Positions 11,401 through 23,395 of a stretch of 60,894 bases of DNA are shown piece after piece; the stretch's first letter is position 1; every line of letters starts with the position of its first letter. This DNA is from Grammothele lineata. Its lineage: Eukaryota > Basidiomycota > Agaricomycetes > Polyporales > Polyporaceae. The DNA lies in contig NDFF03000384.1 in assembly GCA_002150815.3 (NCBI GenBank), positions 1 to 60,894 on the forward strand. The letters are read 5' to 3'. A program made the translations under genes and the position numbers. The notes below the pieces were generated by a model, which worked only from the letters and a program-made list of their open reading frames with translations, was not told the origin of the DNA and made no database searches.

Positions 11401-11522
11401 CGCTGCGCAGTCGGGGGCTCCGGGTCGGGCACCTCTGGGGAGAGGTCGCGTCGTTTGCGTTTGCGAGTCCTCAGGTGTGGGGGAGGGAGGCCGATGTACG
11501 CGTGAATGGGGTCTTCGGACAT
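8446..11522 (-). CDS. AT-hook, low-complexity nuclear protein
   Basis: Long basic/acidic protein of unknown function, probably chromatin-associated. Exons on the minus strand: 11522-11216, 11157-8814, 8752-8446, joined by 58 and 61 nt introns; phases agree only with these sites, giving about 985 residues. The N-terminus is MSEDPIHAYIGLPPPH followed by a basic stretch (RTRKRKRR). The middle is Ser/Pro/acidic low complexity with repeated AT-hook cores: SRGRGRGRGRGRPRGRGSR, PRRRGRPPKKRPLL, two copies of KRRGRPPG[RS]KNRKTLEREA, and KRPRGRPRKRPL. AT-hooks bind the minor groove of AT-rich DNA. The C-terminal ~230 residues look more globular (GSVAGLVRLSASGTLLVADT, then TVAVRSS and KTVTVSVPCGCLSIAAV) but I do not recognise the fold. 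The alternating Arg/Gly repeats make the exact model less certain. Confidence 0.68.
9950..10137 (-). repeat. Duplicated AT-hook module in coding sequence
   Basis: Two copies of a roughly 23-residue module, TPKRRGRPPGxKNRKTLERE plus AAL, lie at about 10137-10069 and 10019-9950, separated by about 16 residues. The proteins differ at one site inside the shared core (Arg or Ser before KN), while codons differ at many third positions, so the copies are old and the protein sequence has been kept. Confidence 0.75.
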
Positions 11523-11788
11523 GTCGAAACGCGCTAGAAGTTTAACAGTTCCCTAGGGTTTAAAACAAGTGGAGGGTGGTGGTGAGCAAGTGGTAGGAAA
11601 GAACGTCGCGTCGTTGTCGATGACGGCAATGAGCATCGTGGAGGCGGCATCCTCGCGTATTCCCCAATCAGTGGCCAAACCGGCAACGTCGCTTTCTCAC
11701 GGTAGCACGTGACCGCGTTTCGTGAAGTGGTTTTTCCTTTCCCCAGAGCAACTCCCGGTCAGATCGCGGTTTTGCACTCTTCACACAA

Positions 11789-11893
11789 GCCCGCCTAGCT
11801 CAATCGGATAGAGCGTCAGACTCTTATCCAAAAAACGACAGCCGGTCGTAGGGCGGAATCTGAAGGCTGCGAGTTCGACCCTCGCGGTGGGCT
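11789..11893 (+). tRNA. tRNA-Lys (anticodon CUU) with intron
   Basis: Cloverleaf read directly. The acceptor stem GCCCGCC (11789-11795) pairs with GGTGGGC (11886-11892). The D arm is TAGCTCAATCGGATAGAGC. The anticodon stem TCAGA pairs with TCTGA around the loop C-T-CTT-A-A, giving anticodon CUU (Lys). The T arm is CTGCGAGTTCGACCCTCGCGG. A 31 nt intron sits one base 3' of the anticodon, the canonical position 37/38. Discriminator base T at 11893; CCA is not encoded, as expected in a eukaryote. Functional appearance; a T-run follows. Confidence 0.95.
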
Positions 11894-11902
11894 ACAGGTT
11901 GC

Positions 11903-11908
11903 TTTTTT
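11903..11908 (+). terminator. RNA polymerase III terminator
   Basis: Run of six T residues nine bases after the tRNA-Lys 3' end, the standard pol III stop signal. Confidence 0.8.
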
Positions 11909-14186
11909 CGTCGACAAGCGTTCCTCCTATGCACGCAGCCCTATGTACGCTCGCCGAGCTTACCGAGCGCCGAGCGGTCTTGTTGTGTCTTTGGTTCGAA
12001 CTTGGCCATCTTGACAGTCTTGGTACTTGGTCCTTGGTCGACTCCTTGGACGCTGAAGCGTCCTCTGACAGCTCGTAAACCGATGACGCACGCGTTTATA
12101 TCCGTACGGTACGTGCTTTCCTTACTTACTACTAGTTTCCCACCGGCCCCGTCGACGTGCGTCGTGTGCCAACCATCAGCAGTGCAGCACCCGTCGCCAT
12201 ATGGCGGCATACGCATCCGCCGGTACTTATCTCTCGACGTCGTGTGGCAGCTCCAGCGCGGGCGGTACATAAATTGACGGGCGATAGAGGGGGAAATTAG
12301 ATCTAGAGGGCGTGGCGGATCGCCTGTGCGCGAAGCCTCGAACTTGGGGGGTGACAGGGCATGACATAGGGGCGATAAGTAAACTTTCCGAAGCGCCTGC
12401 CGCTTGGTTTTCCTGCGCCCCGAAGCCTCCCGTACGTGGCGGTACGCCGCCGGCCCGGCACCCTGCCCGCGCGAGCGCGAGAGTGTGCCTGAACGACGCC
12501 GCGGGTGCAGAATAGAAACACGCTCCAGAAGGAGCGGTAAGCCTCTCCCTCTCTCTCTATCCTCCCGCCCTCCTCTCTATCTCTATCTCTATCTCTATCT
12601 CACGTCCGGTGTCCCTCCCCTTCCCCTTTCCTCTCTCTCCTGCGCCCGCGTCCGCGCCCCCTCCCCCTGCCTTCCCGCGAGCGACACCAACCGGCGCCCC
12701 CCAACCCCGGCCTAGCGGCGCAGACGAAACGAGATTGCGAGACGACCCGACGGTACCCGCACGCACGCCATGGAGGGGGAAAGCTCGCAGAGCGTCCAGG
12801 ACGTGCCCCGCGACCGGATCCGCGTCGGCTCGAGCTACCTCGGGGTGAGTGTCCGTGTTTGTGTTTGTGTCTGCGTTCTCCGGTCGTGTGGTTGTGGTTG
12901 TGTTATGGCAAGAGTCAGGAAGGGGTGAAAAAGAGAGAGGAAGAGAGAGAGCAGAGGAGAAACACCCGCGCCCGGACTCGGACGCGTCCCGTCTCTGGGA
13001 GGGGGCGCGCCCGCGCCGCGCCGTGTCGTGTCGCGTCGAGTCGGGCACGTCCATGATGTCGTCGGAGGATGACGCACCAGGGCAGGACAGAACAAACCCC
13101 TACTCGACCCGCGCAATCCCCGCTCTGACGCAGAGGCGGGCGTGCGTGCGAGCCGGGGCGTCTTACTCTGCTTAATCCGCGCGATGTGCCTGAGGCGCAA
13201 GGCGCGAGGCGAACAGTGAACACTATCACTCTGTACGCACGAGCGCACGTATCCCGAAGAGCCCTTCGATTTCGTTGACGGAAGGTTTGACCGGGGTGAT
13301 ACGTACGTACGCGCCACCGTTGGGTTCCATGCAAGGTTCGCGCGGGGCGGACGGGCGGGCGGTGCGAGTCGAGCGATGGAACGTGATGGCTTCGCGGAGC
13401 TTGTGGCTGGTTGGGTTCTGCTCGCTGGGATCGTTGGCCGTCGTGAGCACGCCCTTGCGTACTCCATTCCTTACCCCCTCGCAGTCGCTGGAGACTGTTA
13501 GCCACCCGGGTCACGCGAAACAAGAACATCGACCCTTCCCCTCCCCACTTTATCTCGCACATTTGGTTCCGCGACCAATCTCATTGCGTGACGGTTGCTG
13601 CGGTGGCTGGCAGTCTCCTACATGATTGCGAGCGGGGCCGGGGAGGTGAACACTGAACGAGCGCACTACTCGCGTGCAGGCTCAGCCGCGGCGGTGCCGG
13701 GCAATCTTCGAGGGCGTCGCGGGGCGGTCCTCGAGGCGCACGGGGTCGATAGGGGAGATCATCTCCGGAGTGGAGCGCGACGGAGGCAGGGCCGGGCTGG
13801 GGACGGCGGCGGCGGCGGGGCTGCACATGGATGGGCCTGCCTTTGTCTCCGCGGGCCGCCTTTGCAGTCTCCCAAGGACTCCCATGGGACGTCCGACGCA
13901 GCCACGGCGACTCGGAGGCGCCCATCGCCCTCGCCCACGCTCAATTGACTGCTCCCGGTTGGCTGCTGTGGCTGCATCCCCCAGCCCATCTGCCACTCTC
14001 TCCCTTCTGCCCTCGAATTTGAGCTTCGGCGGCGCGCGATCGCGAGCAGGGGCGGGCGACAGATCCCTCCCAGCCTGCTCAACTTTATATTACCGTTGCC
14101 GTTCTGCGTCCCACTTCCTCCTCCTTGGATCCCCTTCCCCTCCTGTTCTCGCTCCCGCCTTCGCACCTCCTGCGCGCGCGCTGACG
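11909..14186. other. Gene-poor region upstream of the first OPT gene
   Basis: No gene I can support. A (TCTCTA)n microsatellite lies at 12574-12601. An ATG at 12770 opens a 25-codon frame (MEGESSQSVQDVPRDRIRVG...) that ends exactly at a good GTGAGT donor at about 12846, so it could be the first exon of an unrecognised gene, but I found no matching downstream exon. The 13.7-14.1 kb part has open frames on both strands without family features. Confidence 0.4.
14085..14092 (+). promoter_or_regulatory. TATA-like element of OPT1
   Basis: TTATATTA about 95 bases upstream of the chosen ATG at 14187, followed by a C/T-rich leader. A plausible core promoter, not proven. Confidence 0.4.
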
Positions 14187-17100
14187 ATGTCGTCCTCCCC
14201 ACCCCCTCCCGCACCTCCTCGCCCCCGCTTCGTCCAGGTCCTCGCGCCGATCATGCCGCCCGACGACCGCTACTCGTCCGACGACACCCACTCCCTCGGC
14301 TCCCTGCAGGAAAAGCTGGCCGCCTCGGACGCAGAGAAGCTCCGCGCTGGTGAGCGTCGCCCGTCCTCCCCCTCCCACCCCCACCTCCGCGCCCGCTCTC
14401 GCTCTCTGTCTCCATCCCGCGCGTCGCGTTCCTGGGCCCGCGCGCACAGGCAGAGGAGGCTCACTGCGTCGCCGGCAGGGCCAGATGGCGACCGCGAGCA
14501 GCACTTTGTGGTGCCCGAGCACGAGTACTACGACGACTTTGACGACCCGAACCTCGACCCGGACGCCGTCTCCCTTGGTACGTCTCCCTCCGCCACTCCG
14601 CCCGCAGCGTAACGGTGTGTGCTAAACACGGGCGCCCGACGCAGATGACGACTCGCCATATCCGGAAGTGCGCTCGGCAGTCGCGAACACCGACGACCCG
14701 GACATGCCCGTGTGGACGCTCCGCGCGTGGACGATGGGCCTCGTATGGTCCATCATCCTTCCCGGCATGAACCAGTTCTTCTTCTTCCGATATCCCTCGG
14801 TCGAGGTCACTGGTGTACGTCTTCTTTCCCTTCTACCCCTTCTTCGCACCTCGCGGCATGTGGTCGTGATTTATGCTGACGGGCGCTCCTAGATCACAGC
14901 GCAGTTGCTTTCTTACCCTCTTGGCCGGTTATGGGCGTATATTGTCCCCGAGGTTCGAATATTTGGTATTCCGCTGAATCCGGGGCCGTTCACGGTCAAG
15001 GAGCACGTCTTGGTCACCATTATGGCGAACGTCGGCTACCAGTCTGCCTATGCGGTATGGTCTTGAGCACTGCGGCACTTGACGGTAGCTTACGATTTGC
15101 GTAGACTGATATCATAGCCGTTCAACGAGTGTTCTACAACCAAGTGTACAGCTTCTTGTATCAGTGGATGATCGTCATGTCTACTCAGCTGGTATGTCCC
15201 TCCCTCACCAGAAAGCTTCGTGTACTGAGCGTCGCTCCCAGATTGGTTTCTCCATCGGCGGCATCGCGCGGCGCTTCCTCGTAGCGCCCCCCTCCATGAT
15301 CTGGCCTTCCAACCTCGTCACCTGCGCGCTCTTCAACACCCTCCACTCGCAGCAGTACGCCGGGATCGGCACGCACGGCGGCATCTCGCGCGAGTGGTTC
15401 TTCCTCTACGCCTTCGCCGGCTCCTTCCTCTGGTACTTCTTCCCCGGCTACATCTTCCAGGCCCTCTCCTACTTCAACTGGGTCTGCTGGCTCGCCCCGC
15501 GCAACGTCGTCGTGAACCAGCTGTTCGGGTACTACACCGGCCTCGGCATGTCCCTCGTCACCTTCGACTGGTCGCAGATCGCGTATATAGGCTCCCCGCT
15601 CGCGACGCCCTGGTGGGCGTCCGCGAACGTCGCGTTCGGCTTCGTCCTCTTCTTCTGGCTCATCGTGCCCCTGCTGTACTACACCGACACCTGGCACGCC
15701 AAGTTCATGCCCATGTCCACGCGGACGAGCTACGACAACACCGGCGCGGTGTACGACGTCGCGCGGATCCTCACCCCGGAGTTGACGCTCGACATTGAGA
15801 AGTACAAGCAGTACTCGCCGCTGTTCCTCTCGATGACGTTCGCGATCTCGTACGGGCTGTCGTTTGCGGCGATCACGGCGACGATCGTGCATACGCTGTT
15901 GTACTTTAGGAAGCAGATCTGGATACAGAGCAGGCGGTCGCTCTCGGAGCAGCCGGATATTCATGCGAGGCTTATGGCGAGGTACCCGCAGGTGCCGGAT
16001 TGGTGGTATACTACGATCTTCTGTGCGTCTTTTCGCGTTGCGTTCGGTGCGCGGTGTGGGTCCACGATACTGACATCTGACGCTTGACGCGGCGGGGGTT
16101 GGGGTGGCAGTGACGATGTTCGTGTTCGGGGTGATCTCGATCGAGGTGTGGAACACGCAGATGCCCGTGTGGGCCCTCGTCCTCGCGCTCGTCGTCTGTG
16201 CGTACTCTATCTACTTCTCCCGATCCGCCCCCATCCCCCATCTCCCCCATCCCCCTTCATACCCGATTTCTCGATTGCTCGATCGCTCACTTCGTTTTTG
16301 TTTTCGTTTGACTTGATAGCCTTCGTGTACACCATCCCCGTGGGCATGATCCAGGCGATCACGAACCAGCAGATCGGGCTCAAGTGCGTGTTCGGCCCGT
16401 ACACTCTGTGGGTTACACTGACGCAGGGGGTTTGACAGCGTGATCACGGAGCTCATCGTGGGCTACCTGCTGCCCGGGAAGCCGATCGCGATGATGCTGT
16501 TCAAGACGTTCGGATACGTCACGATGGCGCAGGCGCTGCAGTTCACGTCCGACTTTAAGCTCGGGCATTACATGAAGATCCCGTACGTCCCCCCTTCCCT
16601 CTCGTCGTACTATTCAATGCAGCCGACGTTCACACACACACCGCGTAGCCCCCGCGTGATGTTCTTCTCCCAAGTCGTCGCCGCCATCATCGCCGGCACA
16701 GTCCAGCTCGGCGTCCAATCCTGGATGTTCACGCACATCCCGGACATGTGCCACCCCCAACAGCCCGACGGCTTCGTCTGCCCCTCGACCGAGGTCTTCG
16801 GCACCGCCTCCATCGTCTGGGGCGTCATCGGGCCCCAGCGGCAGTTCTCCCCAGGGCAGATGTACCACTCCCTCACGTACTTCTTCCTCGTTGGGGCACT
16901 CTGTCCCCTAGGGGCGTATTTGGCGGCGCTGAGGTGGCCGCACTCGTCGTTGTTGCGATATGTGAACTTCCCGGTGATCTTTAACGGGACGAGCTGGATC
17001 CCGCCCGCGAGCGCGGTGAATTACGTGCCGTGGACGATCGCGGGGTTCGTGTTTAATTATGCGATCAGGAGGAGGCACTTTTCGTGGTGGGCGAAGTATA

Positions 17101-17493
17101 ACTGTGCGTCTCTCCCTCCTTCGCTCCCTTGCTCTCAATCATTCCAAGTCTCCAGCGCTGACTGCTCCCCTACCTGACACACAGACATCCTCTCCGCCGG
17201 CCTCGACGCAGGCGTCGCGATCGCGATCATCGTGATCTACTTCTGCCTCCAGTTCCCGCGCAACGGCGCCATCGGCGCGTCCACCATCCAGGCCTGGTGG
17301 GGCAACACCGTCATGACCAACACCGCCGACTACGGCCCCGACGGCGGCGGCGTCGCGCTCTCGGCTGCCCCCGCGGGGGGGACGTTTGGGTGAGTTGAGT
17401 TTCCGCCGTCTTCCGTCTTCTGCCCTGAGCTCTGGGGTTTTTTCTTTCCTTTCCGTTCGTGCTGACTCGATTTGTAGACCGAAGACGTGGTGA
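14187..17493 (+). CDS. Oligopeptide transporter (OPT family), copy 1
   Basis: Proton-coupled plasma-membrane importer of small peptides (OPT family, PT clade). Twelve exons: 14187-14349, 14479-14577, 14645-14814, 14893-15054, 15105-15191, 15242-16022, 16111-16197, 16320-16383, 16439-16582, 16649-17103, 17185-17389, 17478-17493; phases agree and give 810 residues. Family signatures: [20 protein letters not shown] before the first membrane segment, [52 protein letters not shown] and [20 protein letters not shown]; about 14-16 hydrophobic segments follow in the usual order. The hydrophilic N-terminus is about 50 residues longer than in copy 2 and proline-rich. Intron 1 (129 nt) is a multiple of three and open, so retention would lengthen the N-terminus. 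The start is the first ATG in frame after the TATA-like element; an ATG at about 14253 is an alternative. Confidence 0.93.
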
Positions 17494-17897
17494 CGACGCC
17501 CCGCCGTGCTCCCCCCCCTGGTTTCTCGTCTCGTGGGTGTACTTATAAACCGGTAGTTACCTCCCCCCCTCCCCTCCTCCTCCACCCTCCCTCCGCTTAC
17601 ATCCTCATTCTGCGTTCTGCGTTCTGTACTGTATTCTGCTGCTGCTGCATGTTGTATTTTCCCATCGTTATACAGGCTTCGTCTCGTCTCAGATACCTTG
17701 GTTTACACAACCTCACCCCCTCCCATCCCCCCTCGTCCTTCGGAGCCCCTCCTGCTCCCCCGGGCCGCCTTCATCCATCTATTATTCCTTAATTTCAAGC
17801 GTTCCGTTCTTGACCCATCGTCATCACCCGTACACCCACCACCACCACCATTACCACTACCATTACCCCTACCTACTCCTCCACCCTTTTACCATTT

Positions 17898-17938
17898 CAC
17901 CCTTCCACCCTTCCACCCTTCCACCCTTCCACCCTTCC
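17898..17938 (+). repeat. 8-nt tandem repeat
   Basis: About five head-to-tail copies of CCACCCTT in a pyrimidine-rich stretch; an adjacent CCACCACCA/CCATTA run precedes it. Confidence 0.85.
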
Positions 17939-18158
17939 CACCTCCCTCTCCCGCCCGCGGCAGACCCGGACACTCGCCCCCTTCACGCCATTCGCCATTT
18001 ACAGAACAGCGCCCACCCGGACATAGATTAATCAACTGAAGTGCAAAAAGCCAATAAACATTGCAACGGACCGTGTACGAGAATAAGAGGGATGATACTA
18101 AGTAGTACGCAGACAGACAGACCAGATAGACCAGCCGCGCGGGGCGCTGGCGGTCTCC

Positions 18159-18230
18159 AAAGCCCAAAGCCCAGTAGCCCAAGAGCCCAAGAGCCTAAAG
18201 CCCAGAGCCCAGAGCCCAGAGCGCAAGGCC
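18159..18230 (+). repeat. Imperfect AGCCCAAG/AGCCCAGA tandem repeat
   Basis: Roughly eight imperfect copies of a 7-8 nt unit (AGCCCA followed by AG, GA or T), typical of replication slippage in non-coding DNA. Confidence 0.8.
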
Positions 18231-18862
18231 CGGGGGCTCGGGGCAGCTACGATCCAAGCGGGCGGGGCCGCGAGGCCAGAGTCCTCATCGAGTACGCTCG
18301 ACATATATTTGGACGGGAAAGATTGCACAACATATTGGACGGGGAGAGAGACGGGGGGCAGGCATAAGTGGGTGACGGCAGTGCAGTGCCGCTGGTGAGA
18401 GGGGGAGAGGAGACGTCACGAGGCGGACGTGCGCGCACTCGTGAGGGTGCACGACGCGGGATGAACAAGTAGAGGGTAGTAAGGTAAGGTGGCTGTTGGT
18501 CGGAACCCGTGGCCCGTGGTATCTGGGGGAAGGAGTGCGGTGAATACGTACGATGTAGCAAGGTGACGAGGGCAAACGACGCGTAGACGTAAGGACGGCT
18601 TGAGAAGATCCTGGATCGCGAGCGGGGGAGCAGGCAGAAGCGTGTGTGCATGTGTGCGTGCGAGTAACCTGTTGGGGAGGAGAGCCACGGGGCGGCACGG
18701 TGTGGTGAACGTAGGAGAGTAGAGGATGCGTCCATGGTGTTCACCGGTGCTGAATGCGAGGCGATGTTTCAGAGTGGGCCGACGCGGGCGAAGCGAAAGG
18801 GAGGCGGGCGGAGGAGGGACGGACCAATAGAGCAACCGTCGCAAGGAAGGCGCGGGTTGCGC

Positions 18863-21800
18863 CTACTCTTCCTCGGGTTCCTCCATAACGTTGTGAAGGG
18901 GAGCGCCATGGACGTAGCGGGTGGGAATATCAATTTGAACACCTTCGACGCTCACCTTGTCGTCCGTATCCTCAATCTCCGGGAGGTCCGCCGCGGGGGG
19001 TGCTGATGGCGAGGGCAGGGGGGATGATTTGCCGTTCGCCTGGAGGGACGCCTGGCGGACAGGGAGACGGGATTGGGGGATGGGGCCGGACTGCGTCTGG
19101 CGTTCGCGCTCGCGGTACATTTCGATGAGCGTCGCTGTCCTACTCGAGGACTTCGCAGGGATTGGAGGAGCCTCCTGCGCCGCCGGAGGGTTGGGGAGTG
19201 CCCGGATAGGGTCAGGGAGTGCACGAATGCCCTTGGACTCCTGAGGAACAGTCGCCTTCGGCGTAGGGGCCGCCGCCTCAGGTTCGGACTCATACTCCGA
19301 ACCAGTCGACTGCCGATAGCTCTCGGGGTCGGGGTCGACGGTGAGTTGTGGGCGTTTCTGGACGGTGGCAGAGGTGTAGGGGTTCTCGGTGGAGGTGTCG
19401 CTCTCGTAGGACGGGCGCTCGAATTGCTCGCGGGGATCATCCGTCAAAGTAGGCGGTCGCCGCTCGGGGTGGAGGTCGAAGTACCCTAGACGCCTCTTTG
19501 GCTTGGGAGGTGCGGCTTCATCGTCTTCTTCGCGGCCGTAACGCGCGGAGTCCCTGTCGGACTGCTCGGGCTCGAGCAGCGAGTCCTGCAGCGTCGCCGT
19601 GTCCCCGCTAGGCCCCGAGACAGGCTCCATCCCGTCGTCATCATCGTCTGAGAACCGACCGCGCACGCCCGCGAGGACCTCTGACACCTCCTGACTCGCT
19701 AGCTCGGGGTCGGAGCGGCCGCCCTTGAGCGTGTGGTTCCGCATTTCCGCATCCTGGCCTCCCATCCGTCGGCTGCTGGTCGCGACAAGGATATCCACCC
19801 ACGCGTCGTCCTTTGACCGTCGGCGGTTGTGCTTCTTGCCCGTCACGTCATCGTCCACATTTGCGATGCGCGTGTCGAACTCTACTGGGTCGTATTCGGT
19901 GGGTGGGATGCCCGCACGCTTCGGGGGAGCAGGGCTCGAAGGGAGGCCAGTAGGGAGGCGAAATCGAGAGCCTTTCTTCTGGATGGGCGATCCGCTGTCC
20001 TTCTCCTCACGAGGCGCTGGGGGAGGAGTCGAAGGAGGGACCGAAGGGGATTCGCTTCGGAGGGGGCTAAGGAGACCATTCTTGGTAAAAGGGCTCGTAA
20101 CTTTAGTGAGGGGCGAACCAGAAGTCTCCTTCGCGCCCGTAGGCAGAGCCGGCTTGTCCCGACTGAGAGAGATGATCTTCGTCGCGCTGCCGTTGGAGCG
20201 CAGCAGGCCCTCAAACTCGGCTTCGCGGTAGCTCGGGCTATGCGGGACGGCGCCTGGTACGTACGGACGCCCGTTCAGCGTGGCGGCGGGTTTCCATTGC
20301 TTGGACTTGTTGGTAGAAGAAAAGAGCGAGGGTAGTCTGCGTCGCGCGGCGCCAGCCGAAGCAAGCTGTTGTCGGTACTCGAATGGGACGAACTCTTCAA
20401 AGAGCAGAAGGGATGAGGCTGTTCGCGGGTCCGCAGTGCCCGACACCGTAGTTCTTTGTACGGGAAGAGACTTGAACTCGACCTTTGGCAGGGTCAAGGT
20501 TCATGAGACTGCTTCACCCTGACAGCTCGCGATGGACTCACCAGGGCCCAATTACACTCCCGATCTGTCTCCTCGCGCCGCTCATCATCCATCCATCCGC
20601 CTCCGTAGATTAGATCGCAGAACACGTCCAAAAACGCCTCCTCGATTACCTCCTCGGATCCAACAACCGGCTCGGTGTCCCATCCAAACGCCGGCAACGC
20701 TTTCTGTGTCTTCTTGAGCTTCCGGTGCATCTCGGCCTGGTGAGCCGGCCACGAATTGATCGTATTTGCGACAGGGGCACTGAACTGCAGCGTCGCACTG
20801 AGGTGCGCGTCGGAGCGCGAGAATCCGGCCGACGAGAAGTCCTGCCATGAGAGAGTCGCCCGTTTGGCTGCGCGAGCCTGTGCCGATGCCGTCCGCCGGC
20901 GTCAGTGCTATTCAGGGAGGACGAAGGCTAAGGGAAGCTGGTACGTACCGCGCGTGCGCTCTCCGTGAGATCAAATTGAAGCTTCTTCTCGTCTGCAAGG
21001 CTTCCAAAGCCCATCGCCTCAAACTCACCCCACTTGAGGTCCGTCAAGCTCCGGAAGCGCTCCTCACCCTCCTTGTCCTCGAAAAGGGTAGAGCCGACGG
21101 ACGATGCGGAGGAGACAGACGACGTGAGCGATGGCGGGGTCAGGGAGGATGGACCCGGCAAGCCCGCGCCCGTATCGGGATGAAAGTTCGGGCCTAGATC
21201 CATGCGCTTCTTGTATGCATCGGAATATCTCGGCGGAAGCTTCAGCGTGGGCGGCGCAATGCGTTCCCACTCCCTCGAGCCAGCAAACGCGCGCTCGCCT
21301 GCGCTTGACGTTGCGCCTCGGGGCCGGTGGGCCCACGAGGCGGCGCTCTTGACGAGGTCGGGCGAGTACATGCGGACGTTGCGACGCACGCTCATAACGC
21401 GGACGGTGCGGGCCCCTCGTCGCGGCTCGGGCCGGTCATTCTGGTCAATGGCGGGAAGCATGGCGGGATAACCCTGGATCCAGGCCTTGAGGCGAGTAGG
21501 CACGCTCATCGTGGGACCTGTGGCGCTTGCCTTCGCATCTTGCCAGCGAATGAAGGCGAGGATGAGGTGCTCTGTCGCTGTCGTCGTCCGCAGATAGTAA
21601 AGGTATGCATGGTGAAAATTCAGTGTAGACGGTCCCAGACCGAAAAGCAAAGGCCCGAAGAGGGGGGAGAGCGTGGGAGGGGTGTGGCCCGAGGAAGCAG
21701 AATGGGCGGTGAAACGGCTCAAGAGCGTGAACAACCCGACCAGCAGGGAGCGTAGGAGCGGGTCGAGGGGCTCCAGGAACGTTGTGAAGTGCATACCCGG

Positions 21801-22548
21801 GTAGTTCAGCGCTGCAATCGCGCAGAGTGAGCGTCCGTGGGCGCATATAATCGGCAGAAATGCGCATACCGGCTTCGGCGTCGCGCCACTGCATGTACGC
21901 ATTGTACGACACCAGTCCGCGCACCTCCTGCCCGCCCATCCAGCGCACGACGCGTGCAAGGCCCCATCGGAGGGTCATTCCGAGCTCGTGCGGGCCCGCC
22001 AGCCGCGCTTCCTGCCGCCACTGGCGTTCTGCATCCACCGACGGCCTGCTGCATGTCTTCAGGAAGGTCTGAATGAGCCGCTTCACGGAGGATGAAGAGA
22101 CATCAAGGGCGAGGCTTGAAAAGATAAACGGCGTAGTAAGCCCCCGGGTTCCGAGCTCCTCGCCGACAACGTCGACGAGCCGGGCAACTTCCTCCAGCCC
22201 GAGGACGACATGGCGTTGGTAGGAGAGGTGGCCGTAGTCGTGCGATGGGACGACCTCTTGCGCGGGATCGTCCGGATTCTGGTAGCGCGGCCTGTCGAGG
22301 ACTAGAGGGAGAAAGCTGCCGTCGGGCGGGCCAAACTCGACCTGGTCATCGTCAGGGCCACCTGGCCTGGGCGTGGACCGCCCGCCGTCCTTTTTCGCGG
22401 TCCCTTTGGCGGTGAGGGCCCGCTGGTTGGCCTGGCGGGCGGCGGCGCCTTTGCTGGGTATCCGCCCGAACTCGTCGTGCGCGCCGAGGTCGGCGGTCTT
22501 CTTGGTCGGGGTCGATGTGGTCCGTACGCGGAAGAACGAGCTCGGCAT
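18863..22548 (-). CDS. Msb1/Mug8-family morphogenesis protein
   Basis: Large protein with an N-terminal Msb1/Mug8 (RhoGAP-like) domain. In yeasts such proteins work with Rho/Cdc42 at growth sites and in wall synthesis. Exons on the minus strand: 22548-21870, 21811-20949, 20877-20542, 20482-18863 (introns 58, 71, 59 nt), giving 1165 residues. Domain evidence in the first ~300 residues: LGTRGLTTPFIFSSLALDVS, SVKRLIQTFLKTC, LRWGLARVVRWMGGQEVRGL and YNAYMQWRDAEAALNYPG across the first splice. A helical block then contains LGPSTLNFHHAYLYYLRTTT and EHLILAFIRWQDA. Exon 3 adds EEVIEEAFLDVFCDLIYGGG. The C-terminal half is Ser/Pro-rich and disordered-looking. The ATG at 22548 is preferred because basic N-terminal sequence and the domain follow it; an upstream ATG at 22766 is out of this frame. 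Confidence is high for family, moderate for role. Confidence 0.86.
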
Positions 22549-23395
22549 CAAGTATGAGAGGAGGAAAGGGAGCGGACGGTGCTCGAGCACGTCGGGGGCG
22601 TCGGGAACGTCGAAGACGACGGAACGGTGGTGGTGGTGGGAGCCGAGAGGGAGGCAATTGATGCACACTCGGCGTCAATAATTCGGGTCGTCACCGTCGT
22701 CAACGCCGCAAACGCCCGCCCTCCTCCGTTCCTGCCTTCATATTCTTGCGGAACAAAGGCGGCCATCTCGATTCTCGCCCTTCAGTCCTGCATTGAAGCA
22801 TCTCCGACGCCGTCTCTCCGACACCCACGACCATTCTCGGTGCCAGCAGCCTCGGCGGTGATGGCGGGGAGCTTGTGCGAGCCGCGGAAAGTGCGCATAT
22901 ATCTCATTGAGTCATTGAATTCCCGTCCACCTTCGATAAGAGCCGCAGTGCACAATTCGGACTAGCTTCGTCGGCTGGTAGTATCGACGAGTCGAGCTCG
23001 TTCAGTCCGGTGACCAGTCGAATGTCTCTCAACATTGACTGCGACAGAATGAACGCAGCAGCCCGATTCCGTAGAACACGTAACGGTGCAATATGGAAAG
23101 TCAGTGTGAAGAATGAACGGTCCTCACATGGGCTGAAGTAGGCTCACAGCAGAGGATGGTAGACAGATGTCAGCTGCGTATTATTGATGAACAGTAGAAA
23201 GACGATAGACGAGAACTGAGGGGGACACAACGGCGTGATGATGACCTTGCCTCTACGAAGGCACGCTCACGGGTGTCGCTCAGACGAGATACATGAAGCA
23301 GTGTACAGCAGATGATCCGTTCACAAAACGAGAAATATAGCTACAAGATCCGATATCCGTAAGAACGTGCGGTCATTACTCGTGAGGGAGACTTC
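22549..23395. other. Upstream region of the Msb1-like gene
   Basis: Between the Msb1-like start and the end of the RCR-like gene. A minus-strand open frame (22766-22551) may be leader. The part 22960-23340 is less GC-rich and appears non-coding. Confidence 0.5.

Larger units (their letters stand above)
17494..18862. other. Repeat-rich intergenic region
   Basis: 3' flanks of OPT1 and of the Msb1-like gene, which are convergent. It holds C/T-rich sequence and two short tandem repeats, annotated separately. Open frames here are products of the low complexity. Confidence 0.55.

Noticed and set aside
17898..18230. Short tandem repeats considered as a CRISPR-like or telomeric array
   Set aside because: Units are 7-8 nt without spacers and do not match the TTAGGG telomere repeat; simple slippage repeats explain them.
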